From Aristolochia californica (Eukaryota; Streptophyta; Magnoliopsida; Piperales; Aristolochiaceae), in assembly GCA_029961685.1 (NCBI GenBank), contig JARWKL010000007.1:20903013-20967012 (forward strand): a DNA stretch of 64,000 bases, read 5' to 3'. The notes beneath the pieces are model-generated. The model was not told the DNA's origin, searched no databases, and saw only the letters and a program-made list of their open reading frames with translations. How positions within the stretch are numbered: the first letter of the stretch is position 1; every line of letters begins with the position of its first letter. Made by a program: the position numbers and the translations under genes. Positions 12,103 through 25,461 of the stretch are shown piece after piece.

Positions 12103-14124
12103 GCATGACAAATCTTTTTACAATCGTCTATGATTGTTAGCTCAACTTTTTGAATATGGGCAAAATAATGGCTTGTTTGACTCGGGCAAATATCCCACCG
12201 CACGTTCACTTGAGAATTTAATGAGTATTTGTTATTCTCTTTAAAAGCTTTGGATCCATAGGTAATTTGAATCTTTAACATGTTTCTAGCATGCATATCT
12301 ATTTTTAAAACATGTGTAGGAAAAATCTTCTTCATGTAAAATTCCAAGATATTAGTTTTGGACTAGTCGAATTTCCCAAACATGGATAACAAAAAATTTG
12401 TGTTCATTTGTGGTGTGTGAATAAATTTTCTTCATTTAATTTTTTTATTGTTTTAAACTTTTTCCGTACACCACCTATGAAATTTTCATTTTGTTGTGAT
12501 CTATTTGCCTTTTTTGTTTACGGGATGAAGGGAGCGCGAAAAACTTGTAGTTTTGATTTAAGAAAAATTTGTGCATCTAAATGGAAATGCACATTGCACA
12601 TATGTAGAGAGAGATAATTCCAAAGAGTGTCTGTAATTTTTAGGCATTGTAAGCACCTTTTCGTTTTTATATCTCACGTTTTGCAATCGTCGGGAAAAAT
12701 GGGTTTCGGAGGATTTTTAATTGAGTGTTGAATTGCAATCCATAAGTCATTTCATACAAAAATATAGCCCGTCACGCATGATAAATCACATTACAATCAT
12801 CTATGATTAATTATGTCAGCTTTTTGCAAATGGGCAAAATAATGGCATGTTTGACTAGGCAAAATATCCCACCGCAAGTTCACTTCTGAATTTAATGAGC
12901 GTTTTTTATTCTCTTTAAAAGCTTTGCATCCATAGCTCGTCTGCATCTTTAACATCTTTCAAACATGCATATCCATTTTAAAAACATGTGTCGATGAAAT
13001 ATCTTTCTACCAAAATTCCAAGCTATTAGGGTTAAACTAGTGGAATTTCCCAAAATTGGATAACAAAACTTTTGTGTTCATTTGTGTGGGGTGAATAAAT
13101 TTTATTTATTTATGTTTGTTATTGTTTTAAATTTTTTCCACACATCAACGATAAAATTTTCACTTTGTTGTTAGCTTTTTTGCCTTGTTTGTGTTCGGGA
13201 TGAAGGGAGAGCGAAAATTCAAAGTTTTGATTTAAGAAAAAAGTGTACATCTTAAATGGAAAAGCACAATGCACAATTGTAGGGAGAGATAATACCAAAG
13301 AGTGTCTGTAATTTTTTGGGATTGTAAGCTCTTTTTAGTTTTTACATCTCAGGTTTTGCAATCGTCTGGAAAAATTGGTGGTAGAGGATTTTTAACTGAG
13401 TGTTGAATTGCAATCTATAAGTCTTTTCATACAAAAATATAGCCTATTACGCATGATAAATCACTTTACAATCATCTATGATAGTTAGATCAAATTTTTG
13501 AAAATGGGCAAAATAATGACTTGTTAGACTCGGGTAAATATCCCACTACGTTCACTTGAGAATTTAATGATCGTTTGTTATTCTCTTTAAAAGCTTTGCA
13601 TCCATAGCTCATTTGCATCTTTAACATGTTTCAAACATGCATACCCATTTTTAAAACATGTGTGGATGAAATCTCTTTCTTGCAAAATTCCAAGCTTAAT
13701 AGGGTTGGTCTAATGGAATTTCCCAAACTTGGATAACAAAACTTTTGTGTTCATTTGTGGTGTGTGAATAGATATTTTTTATTTACATTAGTTATTATTT
13801 TAAATATTTTCCACACATCAACTATGAAATTTTTATTTTGTTGTGATCTTTTTTGCCTTTTTTGTTTACGGGATGAGGGGGGGAGCGAAATCTCAAAGTT
13901 CTGATTTAAGAAAGAAGTGTACATCTAAAATGGAAATGCACAATGCACAAATGTAGAGAGAGATATTTCCAAAGAGTGTCTGTATGTTTTAGGGATCGGA
14001 TGCACTCTTTCGTTTTTATATCAAAGGTTTTACAATCGTCGGGAAACGGGGGAGGCAGGCGATTTTTAACTCAGTGTTGACATCAAATCCATAAGTCATT
14101 TCTTACAAAAATATTGCCCGTTAC
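12103..14124 (+). repeat. HOR trimer A-B-C*
   Basis: Monomers start at 12103 (A), 12776 (B) and 13451 (C*). A has 'gactagtcg' with 'catggataacaaaaa'. B has 'catctttcaaacatgc' and 'gtgttcggg'. C* has a B-type core and loses a few bases at 'cccactacgttc'. It is nearly repeated by the following trimer. Confidence 0.9.
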
Positions 14125-16147
14125 GCATGACAAATCACTTTACAATCATCTATGATTGTTAGCTGAACTTTTTTAATATGGGCAAAATAATGGCTTGATT
14201 GACTCGGGCAAATATCCCACCGCACGTTCACTAGAGAATTTAATGAGCATTTGCTATTCTCTTTAAAAGCTTTGGATCCAAAAGTCATTTGAATCTTTAA
14301 CATGTTTCTGGCATGCATATCCATTTTTAAAACATGTGTAGGAAAAATCTCCTTCATGTAAAATTCCAAGATATTAGTTTTGGACTAGTCGAATTTCCCA
14401 AACATGGATAACAAAAATTTTGTGTTCATTGTGGTGTGTGAATAAATTATCTTTATTTAATTTTTTTATTGTTTTAAACATTTTCCATACATCAACTATG
14501 TAATTTTCATTTTGCTGTGATCTATTTGCCTTTTTTGTTGACGGGATGAAGGGAAAGCGAAAAACTCGAAGTTTTGATTTAAGAAAAATGTGTGCATCTA
14601 AAACGGAAATGCACATTGCACATATGTAGAGAGAGATAATTCCAAAGAGTGTCTGTAATTTTTAGGGATTGTAAGCACCTTTTCGTTTTTATATCTCAGG
14701 TTTTGCAATCGTCGGGAAAAATGGGTTGCGGAGGATTTTTAATTGAGTGTTGAATTGCAATCCATAAGTCATTTCATACAAAAATATAGCCCGTTACGCA
14801 TGATAAATCACGTTACAATCATCTATGATTAATTATTTCACCTTTTTGCAAATGGGCAAAATAATTGCATGTTTGACTCAGCTAAATATCCCACCGCAAG
14901 TTCACTTCAGAATTTAATGAGCGTTTTTTATTCTCTTTAAAAGCTTTGCATCCATAGCTCATCTGCATCTTTAACATCTTTCAAACATGCATATCCATTT
15001 TAAAAACATGTGTGGATAAAATCTCTTTCTTGAAAAATTCCAAGCTATTAGGGTTAAACTAGTGGAATTTCCCAAAATTGGATAACAAAACTATTGTGTT
15101 CATTTGTGTTGGGTGAATAAATTTTATTAATTTATATTTATTATTGTTTTAAATTTTTTCCATACATCAACGATAAAATTTTCACTTTGTTGTTAGCTTT
15201 TTGCCTTGTTTGTGTTCGGGATGAAGGGAGAGCGAAAATTCAAAGTTTTGATTTAAGAAAAAAGTGTACATCTAAAATGGAAAAGCACAATGCACAATTG
15301 TAGGGAGAGATAATTCCAAAGAGTGTCTATAATTTTTATGGATTGTAAGCTCTTTTTAGTTTTTATATCTCAGGTTTTCCAATCGTCGGGAAAAATTGGT
15401 GGCAGAGGATTTTTAACTGAGTGTTGAATTGCAATCTATAAGTCATTTCATACAAAAATATAGCCTGTTACGCATGATAAAGCACTTTACAATCATCTAT
15501 GATTGTTAGATCAAATTTTTGAAAATGGGCAAAATAATGACTTGTTAGACTCGGGTAATTATCGCACTGTACGTTGACTTGAGAATTTAATGAGCGTTTG
15601 TTATTCTCTTTAAAAGCTTTGCATCCATAGCTCATTTGCATCTTTAACATGTTTCAAACATGCATACCCATTTTTAAAACATGTGTCAATGAAATCTCTT
15701 TCTTGCAAAATTCCAAGCTTAATAGGGTTGGACTAATGGAATTTCCCAAACTTGGATAACAAAACTTTTGTGTTCATTTCTGGTGTATGAATAGATATTT
15801 TTTATTTAAATTAGTTATTTTTTAAAATATTTTCCCCACATCAACTATAAAATTTTTATTTTGGTGTGATCTTTTTTGCCTTTTTTGTTTACGGGATGAA
15901 GGGGGGAGCGAAAACTCAAAGTTCTGATTTAAGAAAGATGTGTACATCTAAAATGGAAATGCACAATGCACAAATGTAGAGAGAGATATTTCCAAAGTGT
16001 GTCTGTATGTTTTAGGGATCGTATGCACTCTTTCGTTTTTATATCAAAGGTTTTGGAATCGTCGGGAAACGGGGGAGGCGGGCCATTTTTAACTGAGTGT
16101 TGACATCAAATCCATAAGTCATTTCTTAGAAAAATATTGCCCGTTAC
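14125..16147 (+). repeat. HOR trimer A-B-C*, near copy of the preceding trimer
   Basis: Monomers start at 14125 (A), 14798 (B) and 15472 (C*). A shares 'gactagtcg' and 'catggataacaaaaa' with the A at 12103; B shares 'gctc-tctgcatc', 'catctttcaaacatgc' and 'gtgttcggg' with the B at 12776. The A also matches the last A of the window (63499): 'gctgaacttttttaat', 'ttcactagagaat', 'gggaaagcg'. Confidence 0.9.
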
Positions 16148-18164
16148 GCATGACAAATCACTTTACAATCATCTATGGTTGTTAGCTCAACTTTTTTAAT
16201 ATGGGCAAAATAATGGCTTGTTTGACTCGGGCAAATATCCCACCGCACGTTCACTTGAGAATTTAATGAGCGTTTGCTATTCTCTTTAAAATATTTGGAT
16301 CCATAGGTCATTTGAATCTTTAACATGTTTCTGGCATTCATATCCATTTTTAAAACATGTGTAGAAAAAATCTCCTTCATCTAAACTTCCAAGATATTAG
16401 TTTTGGACTAGTAGATTTTCCCAAACTTGGATAACAAAACTTTTGTGTTCATTTGTTGTGTTTGAATAAATTTTCTTCATTTAATTTTTTTATTGTTTTA
16501 AACTTTTTCCGTACATCAATTATAAAATTTTCACATTGCTGTGATCTATTTGCCTTTTTTTTTTTTTTACGGGATGAAGGGAGAGCGAAAAACTCGAAGT
16601 TTTGATTTAAGAAAAAAGTGTACATCTAAATCGGAAATGCTTAATGCACATATGTAGAGAGAGATAATTCCAAAGAGTGTCTGTAATTTTTTGGGATTGT
16701 AAGCACCTTTTCGTTGTTATATCTCAGGTTTTGCAATCGTCGGGAAAAATGGGTTGCGGAGGATTTTTAACTGAGTGTTGAATTGCAATCCGTAAGTCAT
16801 TTCATAAAAAAACCGTTTCGCATGATAGATCACATTACAATCATCTATGATTAATTATATCAGCTTTTTGCAAATGGGCAAAATAATGGAATGTTTGACT
16901 CGGGTAAATATCCCACCGCAAGTTCACTTGAGAATTTAATGAGCGATTGTTATTCTCTTCAAAAGCTTTGCATCCATTGCTCATTTGCATCTTTAACATG
17001 TTTCAAACATGCATATCCCTTTTTAAAAGATGTGTGGATGAAATCTCTTTCTTGCAAAATTCCAAGCTATTAGGGTTAAACTAGTGGAATTTCCCAAAAT
17101 TGGATAACAAAACTTTTGTATTCATTTGTGTTGGGTGAATAAATTTTATTTATTTATATTTGTTATAGTTTTAAAATTTTTCCATACATGAACTATAAAA
17201 TTTTCATTTTGTTGTAAGGCTTTTGCCTTGCTTGTTTTCGGGATGAAGGGAGAGGGAAAAGTCACAGTTTTGATTTAAGAAAAAAGTGTACATCTAAATT
17301 GGAAAAGCACATTGCACAATTGTAGGGAGACATAATTCCAAAGAGTCTCTGTAATTTTTAGGGATTGTAAGCTCTTTTTAGTTTTTATCTCTCAGCTTTG
17401 GCAATCGTCAGGAAAAATTGGAGGTAGAGAATTTTTAACTGAGTGTTGAATTGCTATCCATAAGTCATTTCATACAAAAATATAGCCTGTTACGTATGAT
17501 AAATCACTTTACAATCATCTATGATTTTTAGATCAAATTTTTGAAAATGGGCAAAATAATGACTTGTTAGACTCGGGTAAATATCCCACCGCACGTTCAC
17601 TTGAGAATTTAAATGAGCGTCTGTTATTCTCTTTAAAAGCCTTGGATCCATAGGTCATTTGAATCTTTAACAAGTTTCAAGCGTACATATCCATTTTTAA
17701 AACATGTGTAGAAAAAATCTCCTTCATGTAAAATTCCAAGCTTAATAGGGTTGGACTAATGGAATTTCCCAAACTTGGATTACAAAATTGTGTTCATTTC
17801 TGGTGTGTGAATAGATATTTTTTATTTACATTAGTTATTATTTTAAATATTTTCCACACAACAACTATAAAATTTTTACTTTGTTGTGATCTTTTTTGCC
17901 TTTTTTGTTTACGGGATGAAGGGGGAGCGAAAACTCAAAGTTCTGATTTAAGAAAAAAGTGTACATCTAAAATGGAAATGCACAATGCACAAATGTAGAG
18001 AGATATTTCCAAAGAGTGTCTGTATGTTTTAGGAATCGCATGCACTCTTTCGTTTTTATATCTAAGGTTTTGCAATCATTGGGAAACGGGGGAGGCGAGC
18101 GACTTTTAACTGAGTGTTGACTTCAAATCCATAAGTCATTTCTTACAAAAATATAGCTCGTTAC
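16148..18164 (+). repeat. HOR trimer A-B-C, second copy of 660-2670
   Basis: Monomers start at 16148 (A), 16820 (B) and 17494 (C). The A has lost the 'tatagcc' stretch near 16810, giving 'cataaaaaaaccgtttcg'. B has 'tatatcagc' and 'gcgattgttattctcttc', and C has 'aatttaaatgagcgtctg', all as in 660-2670. Confidence 0.9.
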
Positions 18165-19511
18165 GCATGACAAATCACTTTACTATCATCTATGATTGTT
18201 AGCTCAACTTTTTGAATATGGGCAAAATAATGGCTTGTTTGACTCGGGCAAATATCCCACCTCACGTTCACTTGAGAATTTAATGAGCGTTTGTTATTCT
18301 CTTTAAAAGCTTTGGATCCATAGGTCATTTGAATCTTTAACCTGTTTCTGGCATGCATATCCATTTTTAAAACTTGTGTAGGAAAATTCTCCTTCATGTA
18401 AAATTCGAAGATATTAATTTTGGAGTAGTGGAATTTCCCAAACTTGGATAACAAAACTTTTGTGTTCATTTGTTGTGTGTGAATAAATTTTCTTCATTTA
18501 CTTTTTTTATTGTTTTAAACTTTTTCCGTACATCAACTATGAAATTTTCATTTTGTTGTAAGCTTTTTGCCTTGTTTGTTTTCGGGATGAAGGGAGAGCG
18601 AAAAGTCAAAGTTTTGATTTAGGAAGAATGTGTACATCTAAAACGGAAATGCACGATGCACATATGTAGAGAGAGATAATTCCATAGAATGTCTGTAATT
18701 TTTAGGATTGTAAGCACCTTTTCGTTTTTAAATCTCAGGTTTTGCAATCGTCGGGAAAAGTTGGTGCCAGAGGATTTTTAACTGAGTGTTGAATTGCAAT
18801 CCATAAGTCATTTCATACAAAAATATAGCCCATTACGCATGATAAATCACTTTACAATCATCTATGATTGTTAGATCAAATTATTGAAAATGGGCAAAGT
18901 AATGACTTGTTAGACTCGGGTAAATATCCCAGCACACGTTCACTTGAGAATTTAATGAGCATTTGTTATTCTCTTTAAAAGCTTTGGATCCATAGGTCAT
19001 TTGAATCTTTAACATGTTTCAAGCATGCATATCCATTTTTAAAACATGTGTAGAAAAAATCTCCTTCATGTGAAATTCCAAGCTTAATAGTGTTCGACTA
19101 ATGGAATTTCCCAAACTTGGATAACAAAACTTTTGTATTCATTTGTGGTGTGTGAATAGATATTTTTTATTTACATTAGTTATTATTTTAAATATTTTCC
19201 ACACATCAACTATAAAATTTTTATTTTGTTGTGATCTATTTTGCCGTTTTTGTTTATGGGATGAAGGGGGAGGGAAAACTCAAAGTTCTGATTTTAGAAA
19301 AAATTGTACATCTAAAATGGAAATGCACAATGCAAAAATTTAGAGAGAGATATTTCCAAAGAGTGTCTGTATGTTTTAGTGATCGTATGCACTCTTTCAT
19401 TTTTATATCTAAGGTTTTGCAATCGTCGGGAAACGAGAGAGGCGGGCGATTTTTAACTGAGTATTGACTTCAAATCCATAAGCCATTTCTTACAAAAATA
19501 TAGCCCGTTAC
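18165..19511 (+). repeat. A-C dimer, second copy of 2671-4017
   Basis: Monomers start at 18165 (A with the same B-type patch) and 18837 (C). The missing B and the patch are both shared with 2671-4017, so both arose before the large duplication. Confidence 0.88.
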
Positions 19512-21530
19512 GCATGACAAATCACTTTACAATCATCTATGATTGTTAGCTCAACTTTTTGAAAATGGGCAAAATAATGACTTGTTTGACTCGGGCAAAT
19601 ATTCCACGGCACGTTCAATTGAGAATTTAATGAGCGTTTGTTATTCTCTTTAAAAGCTTTGGATCCATAGGTCATTTGCATCTTTAACATGTTTCTGGCC
19701 TGCATATCCATTTTTAAAACATGTGTAGGAAAATTCTCCTTCATGTAAATTTCCAAGATATTAGTTTTGGACTAGTGGAATTTCCAAAACTTGGGTAACA
19801 AAACTTTTGTGTTCATTTGTGGTGTGTGAATATATTTTCTCCATTTACTTTTTTTATTGTCTTAAACTTTTTCCGTACATCAAGTATGAAATTTTCATTT
19901 TGCTGTGATCTATTTGCCTTTTTTGTTTACAGGATGAAGGGAGAGCGAAAACTCGAAGTTTTGATTTAGCAAAAATGTGTACATCTAAAACGGAAATGCA
20001 CAATGCACATATGTAGAGAGAGATAATTCCAAAGAGTGTCTTTAATTTTTAGGGATTGTAAGCACCTTTTCATTTTTATATCTCAGGTTTTGCAATCGTC
20101 GAAAAAAATGGGTTGCGGAGGATTTTTAACTGAGTGTTGAATTGCAGTCCATAAGTTATTTCATACAAAAATATAACCCGTTATGCATGATAAATCGCAT
20201 TAAAATCATCTATGATTAATTATGTCAACTTTTTGCAAATGGGCAAAATAATGGCATGTTTGACTCGGGTAAATATCCCACCGCAAGTTCAATAGAGAAT
20301 TTAATGAGCGTTTTTTATTCTCTTTAAAAGCTTTGCATCCATAGCTCACTTGCATCTTTAACATGTTTCAAAAATGTATATCCATTTTCAAAACATGTGT
20401 GGATGAAATCTCTTTCTTGCAAAATTCCAAGCTATTAGGGTTAAACTAGTGGAATTTCCCAAAATTGGATAACAAAACTTTTGTGTTCATTTGTGTTGGT
20501 TGAATAAATTTTCTTTATATATATTTGTTATTGTTTTAAATTTTTTCCATACATCAACGATAAAATTTTCACTTTGTTGTAACCTTTTTGCCTTGTTTTT
20601 TTTCGGGACGAAGGGAGAGCGAAAAGTAAAAGTTTTGATTTAAGAAAAAAGTGTACATCTAAAATGGAAAAGCACAATGCACAAATGTAGGGAGAGATAG
20701 TTCCAAAGAGTGTTTTTAATTTTTAGGGATTGTAAGCTCTGTTTAGTTTTTATATCTCAGGTTTTGCAATCGTCGGTAAAAATTGGTGGCAGAGGATTTT
20801 TAACTGAGTGTTAAATTGCAATCCATAAGTCTTTTATCCAAAAATATAGCCCGTTACGCATGATAAATCACTTTACAATCATTTATTATTTTTAGATCAA
20901 ATTTTTGAAAATGGGCAAAATAATGACTTGTTAGATCGGGTAAATATCCCACCGCACGGTCACTTGAGAATTTAATGAGCATTTGTTATTCTCTTAAAAA
21001 GCTTTGGATCCATAGGTCATTTGAATCTTTAACATGTTTCAAGCAAGCATATTCATTTTTAAAACATGTGTAGAAAAAATCTCCTTCATGTAAAATTCCA
21101 ACCTTAATTGGGTTGGACTAAAGGAATTTCCTAAACTAGGATAAAAAAACTTTTTTGTTCTTTTGTGGTGTGTGAATAGATATTTTTTATTTACATTAGT
21201 TATTTTTTAAATATTTTCCACACAACAACTATAAAATTTTTATTTTGTTGTGATCTATTTTGCCTTTTTTGTTTACGGGATGAAGGGGGAGCGAAAACTC
21301 AAAGTTCTGATTTAAGAAAAAAGTGTACATCTAAAATGGAAATGCACAATGCACAAATGTAGAGAGAGATATTTCCAAAGAGTGTCCGTATGTTTTAGGG
21401 ATCGTATGCACTCTTTCGTTTTTATATCAAAGGTTTTGCAATCGTCGGGAAACGGTGGAGGCGGGTGATTTTTAACTGAGTGTTGACTTCAAATCCTTAT
21501 GTCATTTCTTACAAAAATATAGCCCATTAC
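19512..21530 (+). repeat. HOR trimer A-B-C, fusion of two first-copy trimers
   Basis: Monomers start at 19512 (A), 20185 (B) and 20858 (C). A matches the A at 4018, while B and C match those at 6711 and 7385. The changeover lies between about 20111 and 20184, so one whole HOR is missing here relative to the first copy. Confidence 0.88.
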
Positions 21531-23530
21531 GCATGACAAATCACTTTACAATCATCTGTGATTATTAGGTCAACTTTTTGAATATGGGCAAAATAATGGC
21601 TTGTTTGACTCGGGCAAATATCCCACCGCACGTGCACTTGAGAATTTAATCAGCATTTTTTATTCTCTTTAAAAGCATTGGATCCATAGGTCATTTGAAT
21701 CTTTAACATGTTTCTGGCATGCATATCCATTTTTAAAACATGTGTAGAAAAAATCTCCTTCATGTAAAATTCCGAGATATTAGTTTTGGACTAGTGGAAT
21801 TTCCCAATCTTGGATCACAAAACTTTTGAGTTCATTTGTGGTGTGTGAATAAATTTTCTTCATTTAATTTTTTTATTGTTTTAAACTTTTCCGTACATCA
21901 ACTATGAAATTTTCATTTTGCTGATATCTATTTGCCATTTTTATTTACTGGATGAAGGGAGAGCGAAAAACTCTAAGTTTTTATTTAAGAGAAATGTGTA
22001 CATCTAAACGGAAATGCACAATGCACATATGTAGAGAGAGATAATTCCAAAGAGTGTCTGTAATTTTTAGGGATTGTAAGCACCTTTTCGTTTTTATATC
22101 TCAGGTTTTGCAATCGTCGGGAAAAATGGGTTGCGGAGGATTTTTAACTGAGTGTTGAATAGAAATCCATAAGTCATTCCATACAAAAATATAGCCCGTT
22201 ATGCATGATAAATCACATTACAATCATCTATGATTAATTATGTCAGCTTTTTGCAAATGGGCAAAATAATGGCATGTTTCACTCGGGTAAATATCCCTCC
22301 GCAAGTTAACTTGAGAATTTAATGAGCGTTTGTTATTCTCTTTAAAAGCTTTGCATCCATAGCTCATTTGCATCTTTAACATGTTTCAAACAGGCATATC
22401 CATTTTTAAAACATGTGTGGATGAAATCTCTTTCTTGTAAAATTCCAAGCAATTAGGGTTAAACTAGTGGAATTTCCCAAAATTGGATAACAAAACTTTT
22501 GTGTTCATTAGTATTGGGTGAATAAATTTTCTTTGTTTATATTTTTTATTGTTTTATATTTTTTCCATACATCAACTATAAAATTTTCATTTTGTTGTAA
22601 GCTTTTTCCCTTGTTTGTTTTCGGGATCAAGGGTGAGCGAACAGTCAAAGTTTTGTTTTAAGAAAAAAGTGTACATCTAAAATGGAAAAGCACAATGCAC
22701 AATTGTAGGGAGAGATAATTCCAAAGAGTGTCGGTCATTTTTAGGGATTGTAAGCTCTTTTTTGTTTTTATATCTCAGGTTTTGCAATCGTTGGGAAAAA
22801 TTGGTGGCAAAATATTTTTAACTGAGTGTTGTATTGCAATCCATAAGTCATTTCATAAAAAAATATAACCCGTTACGCATGATAAATCACTTTACAATCA
22901 TCTAAGATTGTTAGATTAAATTTTTGGAAATGGGCAAAACAATGACTTGTTAGACTCGGGTAAATATCCCACCGCACGTTCACTTGAGAATTTAATGAGC
23001 ATTTGTTATTCGGTTTAAAAGCTTTGGATCCATAGGTCATTTGAATCTTTAACATGTTTCAAGCATGCATATCCATTTTTTAAACATGTGTAGAAAAAAT
23101 CTCCTTCATGTAAATTCCAAGCTTAATAGGGTTGGACTAATGGATTTTCCCAAACTTCGATAATAAAACTTTTGTGTTCATTTGTGGTGTGTGAATAGAT
23201 ATTTTTTATTTACATTAGTTATTATTTTAAATATTTTCCACAGAGCAACTATAAAATTTTCATTTTGTTGTGATCTTTTTTTCCCTTTTTTGTTTACGGG
23301 GTGAAGGGGGAGCGAAAACTCAAAGTTATGATCTAAATTGGACATGCACAATGCACAAATATGGAGAGAGATATTTCCAAAATGTCTGTATGTTTTAGGG
23401 ATCGTATGCACTCTTTCGTTTTTATATGTAAGGTTTTGCAATCGTCGGGAAACGGGGGAGGCGGGCCATTTTTAACTCAGTGTTGACTTCAAATCCATAA
23501 CTCATTTCTTACAAAAATATAGCCCGTAAC
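21531..23530 (+). repeat. HOR trimer A-B-C; C shortened
   Basis: Monomers start at 21531 (A), 22203 (B) and 22877 (C). A and the start of B match 8060-8800; the match fades inside B after about 22250. The C monomer is 654 bp: near 23330 it reads 'gttatgatctaaattgg' and lacks the 'aagaaaaaagtgtacat' part. Confidence 0.88.
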
Positions 23531-25461
23531 GCATGACAAATCACTTTACAATCATCTATGATTGTGAGCTCAACTTTTTGAATATGGGCAAAATAATGGC
23601 ATGTTTGACTCGGGAAAATATCCCACCGCACGTTCACTTGAGAATTTAATGAGCGTTTGTTATTCTCCTTAAAAGCTTTGGATCCATAGGTCATTTGAAT
23701 CTTTAACATGTTTTTGGCATGCATATCTATTTTTAAAACATGTGTAGAAAAAATCTCCTGCATGTAAAATTCCAAGATATTAGTTTTGGACTAGTGGAAT
23801 TTCCCAAACTTGGATAACAAAACTTTTGTGTTCATTTGTGGTGTGTGAATAAATTTTCTTCATTTACTTTTTTTATTATTTTAAACTTTTTCCATACATC
23901 AACTATGAAATTTTCATTTTCCTGTGATCTATTTGCCTTTTTTGTTTACGGGATGAAGGGAGATCGAAAAGCTCGAAGTTTTGATTTAAGAAAAATGTGT
24001 ACATCTAAAACGGAAATGCACAATGCACATATGTAGAGAGAGATAATTCCAAAGAGTGTCTGTAATTTTTAGGGATTGTAAGCACCTTTTTCGTTTTTAT
24101 ATCTCAGGTTTTGCAATCGTCGGGAAAAATGGGTTGCAGTGGATTTTTAACTGAGTGTTGAATGGCAATCCATAAGTAATTTCATACAAAAATATAGCCC
24201 ATTACACATGATAAATCACATTACAATCATCTATGATTAATTATGTCAGCTTTTTGCAAATGGGCAAAATAATGGCATGTTTGACTTGGGTAAATATCCC
24301 ACCGCAAGTTCACTTGAGAATTTAATGAGTGTCTGTTATTGTCTTTAAAAGATTTGCATCCTTAGGTCATTTGAATCTTTAACATGTTTCAAAAATGCAT
24401 ATCCATTTTTAAAACATGCGTGGATGAAATCTCAGTCTTGCAAAATTCCAAGCTATTAGGGTTAAACTAGTGGAATTTCCCAAAATCGGATAACAAAACT
24501 TTTGTGTTCATTTGTGTTGGGTGAATAAATTTTCTTTATTTATATCTGTTATTGTTTGGAATTTTTTCCATACATCAACTATAAAATTTTCATTTTGTTG
24601 TAAGCTTTTTGCCTTGTTTGTTTTCGGGATGAAAGGAGAGCGAAAAGTCAAAGTTCTGATTTAAGAAAAAAGTGTACATCTAAAATGGAAAAGCACAACA
24701 CAAAATTGTAGGGAGAGATAATTCCAAAGAGTGTCTGTAATTTTTTGGAATTATAAGCTCTTTTTAGTTTTTATATCTCAGGTTTTGCGATCGTCGGGAA
24801 AAATTGGTGGCAGAGGATTTTTAACTAAGTGTTAAATTTCAATCCATAAGACATTTCATACAAAAATATAGCCCATTACGCATGATAAATCACTTTACAA
24901 TCATCTATGATTGTTAGATCAAATTTTTATAAAGGGGCAAAATAATGACTTGTTAGACTCGGGTAAATATCCCACGGCACGTTCACTTGAGAATTTAATG
25001 AGCGTTTGTTATTCTCTTTGAAAGCTTTGGATCCATAGGTCATTTGAATCTTAACATGTTTCAAGCATGCATATCCATTTTTAAAACATGTGTAGAAAAA
25101 ATCTCCTTCATGTAAAATTCCAAGGTTAATGGGTTGGGCTAATGGAATTTCCCAAACTTGGATAACAAAACTTTTGTGTTCATTTGTGGTGTGTGAATAG
25201 ATATTTTTTATTAACATTAGTTATTATTTTAAAAAATTGCCACACATCAACTATAAAATTTTTATTTTGTTGTGATCTTTTTGGCCTTTTTTGTTTAGTG
25301 GATGAAGGGGGAGCCAAAACTCAAAGTTCTGATTATAAGCTCTTTTTAGTTTTTATATCTCAGGTTTTACAATCGTCGGGAAAAATGGGTTGCGGAGGAT
25401 TTTTAACTAAGTGTTGAATTGCAATCCATAAGTCATTTCATACAAAAATGTAACCCGTTAC
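23531..25461 (+). repeat. HOR trimer A-B-C with truncated composite C
   Basis: Monomers start at 23531 (A), 24206 (B, start site acatga) and 24880 (C). The C is only 582 bp. At about 25335 'gttctgatt' is joined to 'ataagctctttttag', which is B type, and the end is A type ('aatgggttgcgg'). Confidence 0.88.

Larger units (their letters stand above)
15472..22250 (+). repeat. Segmental duplication, copy 2
   Basis: Monomer order C*-A-B-C-A-C-A-B-C-A-B, matching copy 1 monomer by monomer, including the missing B and the B patch in the A at 18165. It is one HOR (about 2.02 kb) shorter than copy 1. The right limit is approximate because similarity fades to the normal within-type level. Confidence 0.85.

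Noticed and set aside
16560..16570. T-runs (10-11 T) as Pol III terminators or microsatellites
   Set aside because: They sit at the T-rich part of the monomer and vary by a few bases as slippage does; no A/B box promoter or tRNA fold lies upstream.
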